The translations under genes were made by a program, and so were the position numbers. The notes under the pieces are model-generated. The model saw only the letters and a list, made by a program, of their open reading frames with translations. It did no database searches and had not been told where the DNA came from. Below are positions 11,444-21,566 of a DNA stretch of 64,000 nt, one piece after another (position 1 is the stretch's first letter; each line of letters begins with the position of its first letter). This stretch comes from Desulfosalsimonas propionicica (GTDB lineage: Bacteria > Desulfobacterota > Desulfobacteria > Desulfobacterales > Desulfosalsimonadaceae). The DNA lies in the NCBI RefSeq assembly GCF_013761005.1, contig NZ_JACDUS010000009.1, positions 1 to 64,000 of the forward strand, written 5' to 3'.

Positions 11444-11541
11444 AGGATAAACCTCCGCATAAAGAACTTGTCACTTCCGCAAAAAAAAACTGTCACCCCA
11501 GTATCTGTTTATGACCATAAAATCATTGCTTGAAGCAACAG

Positions 11542-11571
11542 CTCATACCATACGTATTCGCAATTTGTCAA
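11542..11571 (-). promoter_or_regulatory. atp operon promoter candidate
   Basis: The minus strand shows a perfect -35 TTGACA (11566-11571), an 18-base spacer and TATGAG (11542-11547). It sits in the 162-base gap between rodA and the b' gene and points into the atp operon. Confidence 0.45.
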
Positions 11572-11605
11572 ATAATTTTGATTTTTTTTTTGCCTTTGCC
11601 CCTCC

Positions 11606-12709
11606 CTATGAAGTAGCAAAACGCCGCATGCTGATATTCATCAGCAGCCCCAGAGACAGCATCACCGTGACCAGCGAAGATCCCCCGTAGCTGATCAGCG
11701 GCAGCGGCATTCCCACCACCGGCATCAGGCCCATGACCATCCCGATATTGATAACGCTCTGCCAAAAAATCATTGCAGTAATGCCCACGGCCAGGATTGT
11801 ACCAAAAGCATCCCTGCAGGCATCGGCAATGTTGAATCCAAAGGCAATCAAGAGCAAAACAAGTGTCAGCAGGCCAATGGAGCCGATAAACCCGAACTCC
11901 TCGGCCAGAACGGAAAATATAAAATCCGTGTGCTGCTCGGGCAGAAAAGAAAATATGTTCTGGGTACCCTGCATGTAGCCTTTACCCGAAAGCATTCCCG
12001 ATCCCACCGCAATTTTGGACTGCAGAATGTGGTATCCTGCCCCCAGGGCATCGCTTTCCGGAAAAAACAGCATCATAATGCGCATCCGCTGGTAATCCTC
12101 CAGCAAATACCAGCCCATGGGCAGGACACCGAATCCCAAAACCAGCAAAAAAAGCAGGGTCTTTCGCTCTATTTTCACAAAAAGCGTCATGGTCAGGGCA
12201 ACCAGACCGATAAGGCCTGCGGTTCCCAGATCGGGCTGGGATACGATCAGCAAAAAAGGCCCCGCCCCGATCAACAGGGGTGGCATCAACGCCCGCAGAC
12301 CAAGGCCTTCGGGCCTTACGTGCCTGGCATAATAGCGGGCAAGCATTAAAATGACCGCCAGTTTGGCCGGCTCCGAGGGCTGCAGTACAAATATCCCCAA
12401 ATCCAACCACCGGGTGGAGCCGCCCATGGTTTTGCCAACCAGCGGCACCAGCGCCAAAAGGATCAGGATGCCGGCATAAATCCAGGGGGAAGCGCTGTAG
12501 AGCCGTTTATAGGAAAACACAAAACCGGCTGCCATCACCACCAGCCCGACGCAAAGCCAGAAAATCTGCCTTATCCACAGCCCGCCCAGAGGATTGCTGT
12601 CTCCGGCATTGACCGCACTCTGGATCAAAAACACGCCAGTGCCAGCAAGCACGAGGGTCAGTGCCAGCAGCCACCAGTCAAAATATTGCACAAGCCGGCG
12701 ATCAAACAT
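11606..12709 (-). CDS. rodA: Rod shape-determining protein RodA
   Basis: SEDS-family glycosyltransferase that polymerises lipid II during elongation, paired with PBP2. It is a multi-spanning membrane protein (about ten hydrophobic segments) with the SEDS features WLDLGIFVLQPSE, SQPDLGTA and the C-terminal PLPLISYGGSSLVT. Absence of FtsW-like extensions and the presence of mre genes nearby favour RodA. I chose ATG 12709, which has GGAAAGG at good spacing; an ATG at 12736 lacks one. It is separated from mreBCD-mrdA by four genes. Confidence 0.92.
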   Translation of the reverse strand: MFDRRLVQYFDWWLLALTLVLAGTGVFLIQSAVNAGDSNPLGGLWIRQIFWLCVGLVVMAAGFVFSYKRLYSASPWIYAGILILLALVPLVGKTMGGSTRWLDLGIFVLQPSEPAKLAVILMLARYYARHVRPEGLGLRALMPPLLIGAGPFLLIVSQPDLGTAGLIGLVALTMTLFVKIERKTLLFLLVLGFGVLPMGWYLLEDYQRMRIMMLFFPESDALGAGYHILQSKIAVGSGMLSGKGYMQGTQNIFSFLPEQHTDFIFSVLAEEFGFIGSIGLLTLVLLLIAFGFNIADACRDAFGTILAVGITAMIFWQSVINIGMVMGLMPVVGMPLPLISYGGSSLVTVMLSLGLLMNISMRRFATS

Positions 12710-12729
12710 GAAAGCCTTTCCGGGCGTGT

Positions 12730-12758
12730 TTGCCATTGGTTGTTTTTTGATTTATAAT
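12730..12758 (+). promoter_or_regulatory. Near-consensus sigma70 promoter for the DUF362 gene
   Basis: TTGCCA (12730-12735), a 17-base spacer and a perfect TATAAT (12753-12758) stand on the plus strand, about 70 bases before the start codon at 12831. The -35 would lie inside rodA if the longer rodA start were used, which supports the shorter one. Confidence 0.65.
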
Positions 12759-12830
12759 CAAGGTGTTTTTTAAGCCAATCCAAAAATCATTGCAAGGATT
12801 TTGAATCAAGTTCAATCAAAAGGAGCAACG

Positions 12831-13937
12831 ATGACAAGCAAGGTTTATTTCATGGACTTCCGCGCCACTTACAAGGACAGCGGCGTGGCCAAGCTGAGGC
12901 GTTTAATGGATGCCGCAGGCATTGACAGGTGTGTCGGCCAACGGGAACTGGCCGCCCTGAAACTTCATTTCGGCGAACTGGGCAACACCGCGTTTATTCG
13001 GCCCGTATATATCGGCCATATCGTGGACCGGGTAAAACAGGCCGGCGGCACCCCGTTTCTCACAGACGCCAACACCTTGTATGCCGGAAGCCGCGGGGAT
13101 GCTCCCAATCACCTGACGACCGCCATGGCAAACGGTTTTGCCTATTCGGTGGTCAATGCCCCCTTAGTGATTGCCGACGGCCTGCGCGGCCGCACCGAAA
13201 CCGCTGTTCGAATTGACAAAAAACGGTTCAAAGAGGTCTATATCGGCACCGAAATCGTCAATGCCGATTGTCTGATCTCCATTGCCCATTTCAAGGGTCA
13301 CGAACTTTCCGGCTTTGGCGGGGCCATCAAGAACGTCGGCATGGGTTCGGCCTCCCGCAGGGGAAAAATGGAGCAGCACTCCGGCCTGGCCCCCAAGGTC
13401 AAGCAAAAAAAATGCATCGGCTGCGGAGACTGCGCGGAGCACTGCGCCTCCGAAGCCATTGACATGGTCGACGAAAAGGCACAGATCAACCCGGAGCGCT
13501 GCATTGGCTGCGGCGAGTGCATCCTGATCTGCGAAAACGGGGCGATCCAGATCCAGTGGTCACAGTCCGGGGAAGACTTTCTCGAACGAATGGTGGAATA
13601 TACCCTGGGCGTACTGCAGAACAAGACCGGAAAAGCCTTTTACATCAATTTCATCAACCATGTATCCCCTGCCTGTGACTGCGTCCCCTACAACGACGCC
13701 CCCATTGTCAGAGATATCGGCATCGTGGCCTCCACCGATCCGGTGGCCATCGACCAGGCCAGCGTGGATCTGGTCAACCAGGAACCGGCCCTGCCCGGCT
13801 CTTGTCTATCCACCCACACTGATGCCGGCGCAGACAAGTTCAGGGGCGTATATCCGGATGTGGACTGGACCCGTCAGCTTTCCTATGCCGAGGAACTCGG
13901 CCTGGGCAGCCGGCAGTATGAACTGATAACCATTTAA
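12831..13937 (+). CDS. DUF362 domain protein with two 4Fe-4S ferredoxin motifs
   Basis: A 368-residue cytoplasmic iron-sulphur protein. The first half and the C-terminal third belong to the DUF362 family (FKGHELSGFGGAIKNVGMG; STDPVAIDQASVDLVNQ). Two complete ferredoxin motifs of the CIGCGxCxxxC type lie at about residues 194-238 and would bind two 4Fe-4S clusters. The biochemical role of such proteins is largely unknown. The start ATG 12831 follows AGGAG. It is a single gene pointing against its neighbours, with its own strong promoter. Confidence 0.88.
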   Translation: MTSKVYFMDFRATYKDSGVAKLRRLMDAAGIDRCVGQRELAALKLHFGELGNTAFIRPVYIGHIVDRVKQAGGTPFLTDANTLYAGSRGDAPNHLTTAMANGFAYSVVNAPLVIADGLRGRTETAVRIDKKRFKEVYIGTEIVNADCLISIAHFKGHELSGFGGAIKNVGMGSASRRGKMEQHSGLAPKVKQKKCIGCGDCAEHCASEAIDMVDEKAQINPERCIGCGECILICENGAIQIQWSQSGEDFLERMVEYTLGVLQNKTGKAFYINFINHVSPACDCVPYNDAPIVRDIGIVASTDPVAIDQASVDLVNQEPALPGSCLSTHTDAGADKFRGVYPDVDWTRQLSYAEELGLGSRQYELITI

Positions 13938-13941
13938 AATC

Positions 13942-15294
13942 TTATTCGGCGTTGTCTCCTGCCACCTGAACAAATGCCGAGGCCGGAAAAAAGCAGTAGG
14001 GGCACTGTTCCGGCGGTTCCTGTCCGTAATGGACATGGCCGCACATCCGGCACCGCCAGGCGTTGGTTTCGGGCCGGCCCTCGATGCCCGCATCATCGGG
14101 GTGCCGGTCCCGATGCAGGGGCAGATTGTCAAGGGGCGGCATGACCGGCTCATAGGTGTTTAAGGCATGACCGGCCACAATCATCCGCTGAATTTCACTG
14201 GTGCCCTCGTAAATTGGATAAACCCGAACGTCGCGCAGCAGTTTTTCCACCGGGAAAAACCGGGTATAGCCGTACCCGCCAAAAATCTGCAGTGCCTCGC
14301 TGGCCACCTGCACGGCCGATTCTGTGGCATAAAACTTGGCAACAGATGCCGAAATGGTGGGATCCATGCCGTTGTCGGCCTCCCAGGCGGCCTTCAGCAC
14401 CAGCAGGCGCGAAGCCTCGATCTTTTGATACATTTCAGCGATTTTAAACTGGATAGCCTGAAAATTGGCAAGCTTGGATCCGAATGCCCGGCGCTTTTTG
14501 GCGTAATCAATGGCAAACTCCATGGCGGAACGGGCTGCACCCACGGCAAAACTGCCGATCGACGGCCGGGTTCGGGAAAATGTGCGCATGGCCAGGCCAA
14601 AGCCCTCGCCCGGGGGGGCAAGCATGTTCTGTTTGGGTACGCGCACATTGCTGAAATGCACCGCGGCCGTGTTGGAGTTGCGCTGTCCCAGCTTGGGGAT
14701 GGCCAACCCCGTCTGCACGCCCTCAAACTGCTTTTCAACAATGAAAGCGCAAATGCCCTCGTGTTTCTTTTCCGGATCCACTGTGGCAAAAATGGTAAAA
14801 TAATCGGCAATTCCCCCGTTTGTCACCCAGTATTTGGTGCCGTTTAAGATATAGTCATCCCCGTCTTCTTTAGCCAGACAACGGATGCCGGATACATCCG
14901 AACCCATGGTGGGCTCGGATGTGGCAAAGCTGATCAGATTAAAGGATTGGGTGAATGCGGGCAGGTATTTTTTCTTTGCTTCTTCATTGCCGCAGAGTAT
15001 CAGGGGCTCCAGGCCCAGGGAGTTGTCAAACAGGGAAGTGGCAATCCCCGGGCATGCTGCAGCGATTTCCTCGGTGACCAGACACCCATCCACCATTCCC
15101 TGGCCCATGCCGCCGTAGGCCTCCGGAATATCACCGGTTGAAATGCCCGCATCAAAGGCTTCCCTGAGGATGTCCACGGGTGTTTCATCTCTTTGATCAT
15201 AATAGGCGGCAACGGGCAGAACCCGGTTTACGGCAAATTCGCGCGCCTTCTGCTGCACCTGCTGCTGCTGCTGCGAGAGCTGAAAATTCAACAT
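13942..15294 (-). CDS. Acyl-CoA dehydrogenase with C-terminal rubredoxin-like domain
   Basis: FAD-dependent dehydrogenase that makes 2-enoyl-CoA. Residues 1-385 are a typical acyl-CoA dehydrogenase, with LISFATSEPTMGSDVSG, WVTNGGIADYFTIFA and the catalytic Glu in YEGTSEIQRM. About residues 411-443 form an extra domain with two CxxC pairs (CRMCGHVHYG, then PPEQCPYC), the iron knuckles of rubredoxin as found at the end of rubrerythrin. The fusion suggests direct electron transfer from FAD to an Fe(Cys)4 site (inference). ATG 15294 has a strong AAAGGAGGGGG site. Substrate unknown. It follows glnS. Confidence 0.92.
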   Translation of the reverse strand: MLNFQLSQQQQQVQQKAREFAVNRVLPVAAYYDQRDETPVDILREAFDAGISTGDIPEAYGGMGQGMVDGCLVTEEIAAACPGIATSLFDNSLGLEPLILCGNEEAKKKYLPAFTQSFNLISFATSEPTMGSDVSGIRCLAKEDGDDYILNGTKYWVTNGGIADYFTIFATVDPEKKHEGICAFIVEKQFEGVQTGLAIPKLGQRNSNTAAVHFSNVRVPKQNMLAPPGEGFGLAMRTFSRTRPSIGSFAVGAARSAMEFAIDYAKKRRAFGSKLANFQAIQFKIAEMYQKIEASRLLVLKAAWEADNGMDPTISASVAKFYATESAVQVASEALQIFGGYGYTRFFPVEKLLRDVRVYPIYEGTSEIQRMIVAGHALNTYEPVMPPLDNLPLHRDRHPDDAGIEGRPETNAWRCRMCGHVHYGQEPPEQCPYCFFPASAFVQVAGDNAE

Positions 15295-15319
15295 CTCCCC
15301 CTCCTTTTGATGTCCTTTA

Positions 15320-17038
15320 TCAATTCTGCTGTTTCTGCGCTTTCTGAATTTTCGCCCAGGTGTCACGCAGGGTCACGATACGATTGAAAACCGGTTGTCC
15401 GGGGGCGGAATCTTTGGGATCCACGGAGAAATATCCCAGCCGTTCAAACTGATATCTTTGCCCGGCCGCCGCCTTGGCCAGACCCGGTTCAAGCATGCAC
15501 CCGGTGAGTGTTTCGAGTGAATCCGGATTGAGCACCTCAAGAAAATCGGGCTGTTCGGCGGGATTTTCCACGGTAAACAAGTGATCATAAAGCCGGACTG
15601 CGGCCTGCAGGGCATGGGCAGCGGAAACCCAGTGCAGGGTCGCCTTCACCTTTCGCCCGTCCGGGGCGTCGCCTCCCCGGGTCTCCGGGTCATAGGTACA
15701 GCGCAGTTCGGCAATTTCACCGTTTTCATCCCGCACCACCTGCTCGCATTGGATGAAATAGGCATACCTGAGCCGGACCTCACGGCCCGGAGCGAGGCGG
15801 AAAAACTTTTTGGGCGGATCTTCCATGAAATCACCGCGCTCGATGTACAACACCCGGGAAAACGGAATCTGCCTGTTCCCCATGGATTCATCCTCGGGAT
15901 TGTTGACCGCCGACAGCATTTCGGATTGGTCCTCGGGATAATTTTCAATAACCACCCGCAAGGGGTGCAGCACGCCCATGACCCGCATGGCCGTCTTGTT
16001 AAGCTCCTGGCGCACGCAATGTTCGAGCAGAGCCAGATCCACCATGCTGTCGCGCCGGGCCACGCCGATACGGTCACAAAAATCCCGGATAGCCCCGGGG
16101 CTGTAGCCCCGCCGCCGCAGCCCGGAAATGGTGGGCATGCGCGGATCATCCCAGCCATCCACATATTTTTGCCGCACCAGTTCAATAAGCTTGCGCTTGG
16201 AAAGCACCGTGTGCGAGAGATTAAGCCTGGCAAACTCGATCTGCTGGGGGTGGTAGGCATTGAGCCGGTCCAGGATCCAGTCGTATAATTCCCGGTTGTT
16301 TTCAAACTCCAGGGTGCAGATGGAATGCGTAATGCCCTCTATGGAATCGGACAGGCAATGGGCAAAGTCATACATGGGATAGATGCACCACTTCTCACCG
16401 GTCCGGTGATGACTTTTTTGCCGGATCCTGTATAGGGTAGGATCGCGCATGATAATGTTGGATGCGGCCATGTCGATTTTCGCCCGCAGGACGCATTCAC
16501 CTTCTGCAAATTCACCCCTGCGCATTTTTTCAAAAAGTTCCAGATTTTCTTCCACTGAACGGTCCCGATAGGGGCTCGGCCGGCCGGGCTCGCTTAAAGT
16601 TCCCCGGTATTGCCGGATCTGATCCGAACTCAGGCTGTCAACATAGGCATCCCCGTTTTTGACAAGGGCAACGGCAAACTCCCAGAGCTGTTGGAAATAA
16701 TCCGAAGTATAATACTCGCGCTCCTGCCAGTCAAAACCCAGCCACCGCACATCCTCCTTGATGGATTCAACGTATTCCATCTCCTCTTTCATGGGATTGG
16801 TATCGTCAAACCGCAGATGACAGCGCCCCTGGTATTGGAGGGCCAGACCGAAATTCAAGCAGATGGACTTGGCATGGCCGATGTGCAGGTACCCGTTGGG
16901 CTCCGGCGGAAATCGGGTCACCACCCGGCCGTCATATTTTCCGCTTTCCAGGTCGGCTTCGATGATGTGTTTGATAAAATGCGAACCCGGCTGTTTCCGG
17001 GTTTCAGACGTTTTTTGCGCGTCGTGATTTTGACTCAT
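15320..17038 (-). CDS. glnS: Glutaminyl-tRNA synthetase
   Basis: Class I synthetase charging tRNA-Gln directly. It has 572 residues, with the HIGH region in [17 protein letters not shown] (about residues 44-60) and the KMSKS-type loop VLSKRKL. The C-terminal anticodon-binding beta-barrels are complete. GlnS rather than GltX is supported by the [12 protein letters not shown] version of the motif and by length. It starts 3 bases after the mrdA stop, so it may be transcribed with the mre-mrdA operon. Confidence 0.97.
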   Translation of the reverse strand: MSQNHDAQKTSETRKQPGSHFIKHIIEADLESGKYDGRVVTRFPPEPNGYLHIGHAKSICLNFGLALQYQGRCHLRFDDTNPMKEEMEYVESIKEDVRWLGFDWQEREYYTSDYFQQLWEFAVALVKNGDAYVDSLSSDQIRQYRGTLSEPGRPSPYRDRSVEENLELFEKMRRGEFAEGECVLRAKIDMAASNIIMRDPTLYRIRQKSHHRTGEKWCIYPMYDFAHCLSDSIEGITHSICTLEFENNRELYDWILDRLNAYHPQQIEFARLNLSHTVLSKRKLIELVRQKYVDGWDDPRMPTISGLRRRGYSPGAIRDFCDRIGVARRDSMVDLALLEHCVRQELNKTAMRVMGVLHPLRVVIENYPEDQSEMLSAVNNPEDESMGNRQIPFSRVLYIERGDFMEDPPKKFFRLAPGREVRLRYAYFIQCEQVVRDENGEIAELRCTYDPETRGGDAPDGRKVKATLHWVSAAHALQAAVRLYDHLFTVENPAEQPDFLEVLNPDSLETLTGCMLEPGLAKAAAGQRYQFERLGYFSVDPKDSAPGQPVFNRIVTLRDTWAKIQKAQKQQN

Positions 17039-17041
17039 GGT

Positions 17042-18907
17042 TTACTCCGGATCCGGATTGGACGCAGAACCCTCTGCTTCCGGATCATCCTGGGAGGTTA
17101 AATAAGACAGCACCATTTCTTTTGCAAGCGGACCGGCACCGCTGGAGCCGTGCTCTCCATGCTCGATGAAAACGCATACCGCAATCTCGGGGCGATCCGA
17201 GGGAGCATATCCCACAAACCAGGCATGCGGCAGGTATTGATCGCCCTGATCCGCCTCCTCCTGCCCGGCCTTACGGCTGATCACCTGGGCCGTGCCGGTT
17301 TTGCCGCTGATGGCCACCTCTTTTGAGCGAACATACCAATATGCCGTGCCTCTGCGGTGTTGGACAACATCATAGAGGCCTTTCCGGATGATTTCAAGCG
17401 TTTCCTGGCTTGCCGGAAGAGGGTCCGGCTTTCCGGTCTGTATTTTTTCCTCGATTCGGCCCTGCACGGATTCAACCCGGCGCATGATCCGGGGCTTATA
17501 AAGCTTTCCACCATTGGCCACCGCAGCCGTAAGCATGGCCATCTGCAAGGGGGTCGCCAGGTTGTAGCCCTGACCGATGGCAATGGACAAATTCTCCCCG
17601 GCCTGCCAGGGAATGCCGATTTTGCGCTGTTTCCATTCCGAGGTGGGCACCAGGCCTTCTGCCTCATGGGCCAAAGGAATACCGGTTTTCTGACCCAGGC
17701 CGCTTGCTTTTGCATATTCGGCAATCCGATCCACGCCGAGTTGCTTGCCGGCCTGGTAAAAAAACACGTCACAGGACTGGGCAATGGCTTCATTGATGTC
17801 CATTGATCCGTGCCCCTGCCGCTTCCAGCACCTGTACGTCCGGTTGCCGAACCGCAGTCCGCCGGGGCAGTAAACCGTTGTCTGCTCATCCATGACCCCC
17901 TCTTCCAAAGCGGCCATGGCAGTGATGATCTTATATGTGGAAGCCGGTGGATATTCGGCCTGAATCGCCTTGTTGTGCAGGGGGCGTTTGGGATCATTAA
18001 CCAGGGCCCGCCATTGCTTTTTGTTCATCCCCCTGACAAAGTCCTCCTGCTGAAACACCGGCCTGCTGGCCATGGCCAGAACTTCCCCGGTTCGCGGATC
18101 CACGGCCACAATGGAACCCGATTTTCCCTCAAGCAAAGCTTCTGCTTTCTGCTGGAGTGCAAAATCAATGGTCAGATACAGATTATGCCCGGCTTCAGCC
18201 GGCTCCTTTCCCAGAACGCGCACCACCTGCCCCACGGCGTTTACCTGAACGATTTTTCTGCCCGGAATGCCGCTTAGCTGGTCTTCAAATGTTTTTTCCA
18301 CACCTGCCCGGCCCACCATGTCCCCGCCCCGTTTGTAAGGATAAAGCCCGTTTCTCAGCTCATCCCTGCTGACCTCTCCCAGATATCCGATCAGATGGGC
18401 GGCTGCCGGATCGTAAATATAATTGCGCCTGGCACTGGTGGCAATGGTAATGCCGGGCAGTTCATAACTGCGGGAAAGCAGCACTGCCATCAACTGCCGG
18501 CTGATATCGCCTTTTAGCAGCACTGATGCATAACCGTAGGCGCCCTGGTTTTCGCGTACCGTTGCTTTAATCTCTTCGGCCGTCATGTCGATAAGCTGCG
18601 AAAGGCGATTTGCGGTTTGTTCCAGGGGTTTGGCATCATTGGGGATGATGCGCAGCTCAAAGGAGGGGCGATTATCCACGAGCAAATGGCCGTTTCTGTC
18701 GTAAATCGATCCGCGCAGGGGCTCGATACGCTGCTGGCGCAAAGTATTGTTGGCAGACAGTGCCCGGTAATGTTCACCCTTTAAGATCTGAAGATAAAAA
18801 AGCCGGACGGCCAGCAGGGCGAACACGGTGAGCACAAAAAGCATCACCAAAAGAATCCGGCCCTTGAACCATTCATTATCGATTTTTGGCAAAAAAGGAA
18901 TGGACAT
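17042..18907 (-). CDS. mrdA: Penicillin-binding protein 2 (elongation transpeptidase)
   Basis: Monofunctional class B PBP that cross-links peptidoglycan along the lateral wall with RodA. It is 621 residues with one N-terminal membrane anchor (about 17-37), a PBP dimerisation region, then the transpeptidase domain: SxxK as STYK (about 320), SxN as SCD and KTG in SGKTGTAQ (about 535). The order mreD then mrdA is the classic elongasome layout. The C-terminal tail is acidic and Pro/Ser-rich. Confidence 0.96.
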   Translation of the reverse strand: MSIPFLPKIDNEWFKGRILLVMLFVLTVFALLAVRLFYLQILKGEHYRALSANNTLRQQRIEPLRGSIYDRNGHLLVDNRPSFELRIIPNDAKPLEQTANRLSQLIDMTAEEIKATVRENQGAYGYASVLLKGDISRQLMAVLLSRSYELPGITIATSARRNYIYDPAAAHLIGYLGEVSRDELRNGLYPYKRGGDMVGRAGVEKTFEDQLSGIPGRKIVQVNAVGQVVRVLGKEPAEAGHNLYLTIDFALQQKAEALLEGKSGSIVAVDPRTGEVLAMASRPVFQQEDFVRGMNKKQWRALVNDPKRPLHNKAIQAEYPPASTYKIITAMAALEEGVMDEQTTVYCPGGLRFGNRTYRCWKRQGHGSMDINEAIAQSCDVFFYQAGKQLGVDRIAEYAKASGLGQKTGIPLAHEAEGLVPTSEWKQRKIGIPWQAGENLSIAIGQGYNLATPLQMAMLTAAVANGGKLYKPRIMRRVESVQGRIEEKIQTGKPDPLPASQETLEIIRKGLYDVVQHRRGTAYWYVRSKEVAISGKTGTAQVISRKAGQEEADQGDQYLPHAWFVGYAPSDRPEIAVCVFIEHGEHGSSGAGPLAKEMVLSYLTSQDDPEAEGSASNPDPE

Positions 18908-18967
18908 TGCGTTTTTTTAATATGCCGTATGACAAAATCAGGGGTTCCCTGAAGCTGCGCCCCGCGG

Positions 18968-19486
18968 CTATCTGCCGTCGGCTTCCCCGGTACCGGATGC
19001 CTGATGGGTACCGGAAAACAAAAATTGAAACATAAGCCACAGAAAGGGTGCCGTGACCAGGGCCCAGAACAACTGCAGCAAAACAATCACGCCGGTATCA
19101 CCGGTGAAAAACGGAACACGGGAAACAGACCAGGCCGCAACCCCGAAAATAACGTTCTGCACACCGACGCCAATGATGGACAAAAAGAAAAAAAGGGTAT
19201 GATCGCCAATTCTGACCCAGCCGGATACATGTCGAAAAACCAGAAAGACCCACAGATAGGAAGCCAGGTATATCCCGGGCGGTGCACCGGAAAGCATGTC
19301 CATTGCCAGCCCGGCAATGACCATCACAGGAATGCCGGTGGCAATGGGTTGATACAGACTCAGGTAAACGGCAAAAGCCACGAGAAAATCATAAAAACGT
19401 AACATCTCGGGCAGATATGGCAGAATGCTGGTCTCAACAACGATCAGCCCGATGATCACCATCAGCGAGATCAGACGGCGCATCAT
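18968..19486 (-). CDS. mreD: Rod shape-determining protein MreD
   Basis: Inner-membrane elongasome protein with 172 residues and about five hydrophobic segments. The family features LPYLPEMLRFYDFLVAFAVY and the GIYLASYLWVF region are visible. Its ATG overlaps the mreC stop by four bases (ATGA), and mrdA follows 60 bases later. Confidence 0.9.
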   Translation of the reverse strand: MMRRLISLMVIIGLIVVETSILPYLPEMLRFYDFLVAFAVYLSLYQPIATGIPVMVIAGLAMDMLSGAPPGIYLASYLWVFLVFRHVSGWVRIGDHTLFFFLSIIGVGVQNVIFGVAAWSVSRVPFFTGDTGVIVLLQLFWALVTAPFLWLMFQFLFSGTHQASGTGEADGR

Positions 19487-20322
19487 TGATCCAGAACTTC
19501 GTCGATTTCAGGCGGATCAAGCACCACCAGCACCTCCTCAAGTTTATGAAAATTCACGTTGGGAGTGATCTGGATTTCCTGGAAGATGCCTGAATTCCGG
19601 CGGAACACCTTGGATACCCATCCCAGGCGCAGTCCCTTGGGATAGATACCGTCGAGGCCCGAGGTAATGATTTGATCGCCCACCTCGATATCCTGTTTGC
19701 GCAGCACGAACTCAAACCGGCACCCCTGATCTGCACTGCCAATGCTCACCCCCCGGGCCCGGGTTCTTTGCACCAATGCATCCACGGCGCTGTTGCGGTC
19801 AATAATCAGCAACACCTTGGCATATCGCTCGGACAGATCAATTACCTGCCCCACAACCCCGTCGGGCACCACCACGGGGTTTGCCCTTTTTACGCCATGG
19901 GCCCGCCCCTTGTTGATGATCACGGTATGATACCAGGGGCTCGGGTCCTTTGCCACCACTTCAGCAGCCTGCATTTCAAGCGCTGAGCCGGCATTGAAAT
20001 CCACCAGGCGTTTGAGCCGCTCATTGGTCTTTTCTATTTCCGTAAGCTCGTGGATGCGCTGCCCGGCCCGGGCCAGGTCCCTGCGAAGCTTCTGGTTTTC
20101 ACGGGCGGCATCCACCATGTAAAAATACTGGCGCCAGATGCCCTCGCCGGTATCAATCACGCCGGTGACGGCTTCCTGTACCGGAGAGACAAAAAAAAAC
20201 GCGGTTTCAACGGCCGCTGCCTGAAAGGAGGACTTGCGGATATAATTAAAGGAAAACACAATGCCGTTTAAAACGATCAGGATGATCGCCCCGGCTGCCA
20301 CCATCGTCTTTTTGGAAAACAT
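19483..20322 (-). CDS. mreC: Rod shape-determining protein MreC
   Basis: Periplasmic scaffold of the elongasome, 279 residues. It has an N-terminal membrane anchor (about residues 7-24), a coiled coil (about 60-95), then the beta-rich MreC domain with VIINKGRAHGVKRANPVV, VIDRNSAVDALVQRT and DQIITSGLDGIYPKGL. ATG 20322 overlaps the last bases of mreB; an upstream TTG has no ribosome binding site. mreD overlaps its 3' end. Confidence 0.95.
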   Translation of the reverse strand: MFSKKTMVAAGAIILIVLNGIVFSFNYIRKSSFQAAAVETAFFFVSPVQEAVTGVIDTGEGIWRQYFYMVDAARENQKLRRDLARAGQRIHELTEIEKTNERLKRLVDFNAGSALEMQAAEVVAKDPSPWYHTVIINKGRAHGVKRANPVVVPDGVVGQVIDLSERYAKVLLIIDRNSAVDALVQRTRARGVSIGSADQGCRFEFVLRKQDIEVGDQIITSGLDGIYPKGLRLGWVSKVFRRNSGIFQEIQITPNVNFHKLEEVLVVLDPPEIDEVLDQ

Positions 20323-20326
20323 GAAA

Positions 20327-21376
<1,050 letters not shown>

Positions 21377-21506
21377 TTACGATATTTGACGAAAACAAAA
21401 AAACAGGGCTGAAGTTTTAAAACAGGTATTGAAATGGATGGACGCCGGCCCCATTATTGCATCTGCTTTTATTTGCAATTATTTGCAATTTGACGATTGA
21501 GTTAGG

Positions 21507-21536
21507 ATTATTAACAGTTGTCCGCCTGGATGACAA
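21507..21536 (-). promoter_or_regulatory. mreB operon promoter candidate
   Basis: TTGTCA (21531-21536), an 18-base spacer and AATAAT (21507-21512) lie on the minus strand in the 202-base gap before mreB. A direct repeat of TTATTTGCAA (about 21470-21490) lies just downstream. Confidence 0.35.
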
Positions 21537-21566
21537 GCAGAAAATACCATAAAGACCGCAGACATC

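Noticed and set aside
21470-21492. Direct repeat of TTATTTGCAA before mreB
   Set aside because: Only two short AT-rich copies; chance is as likely as a binding site.
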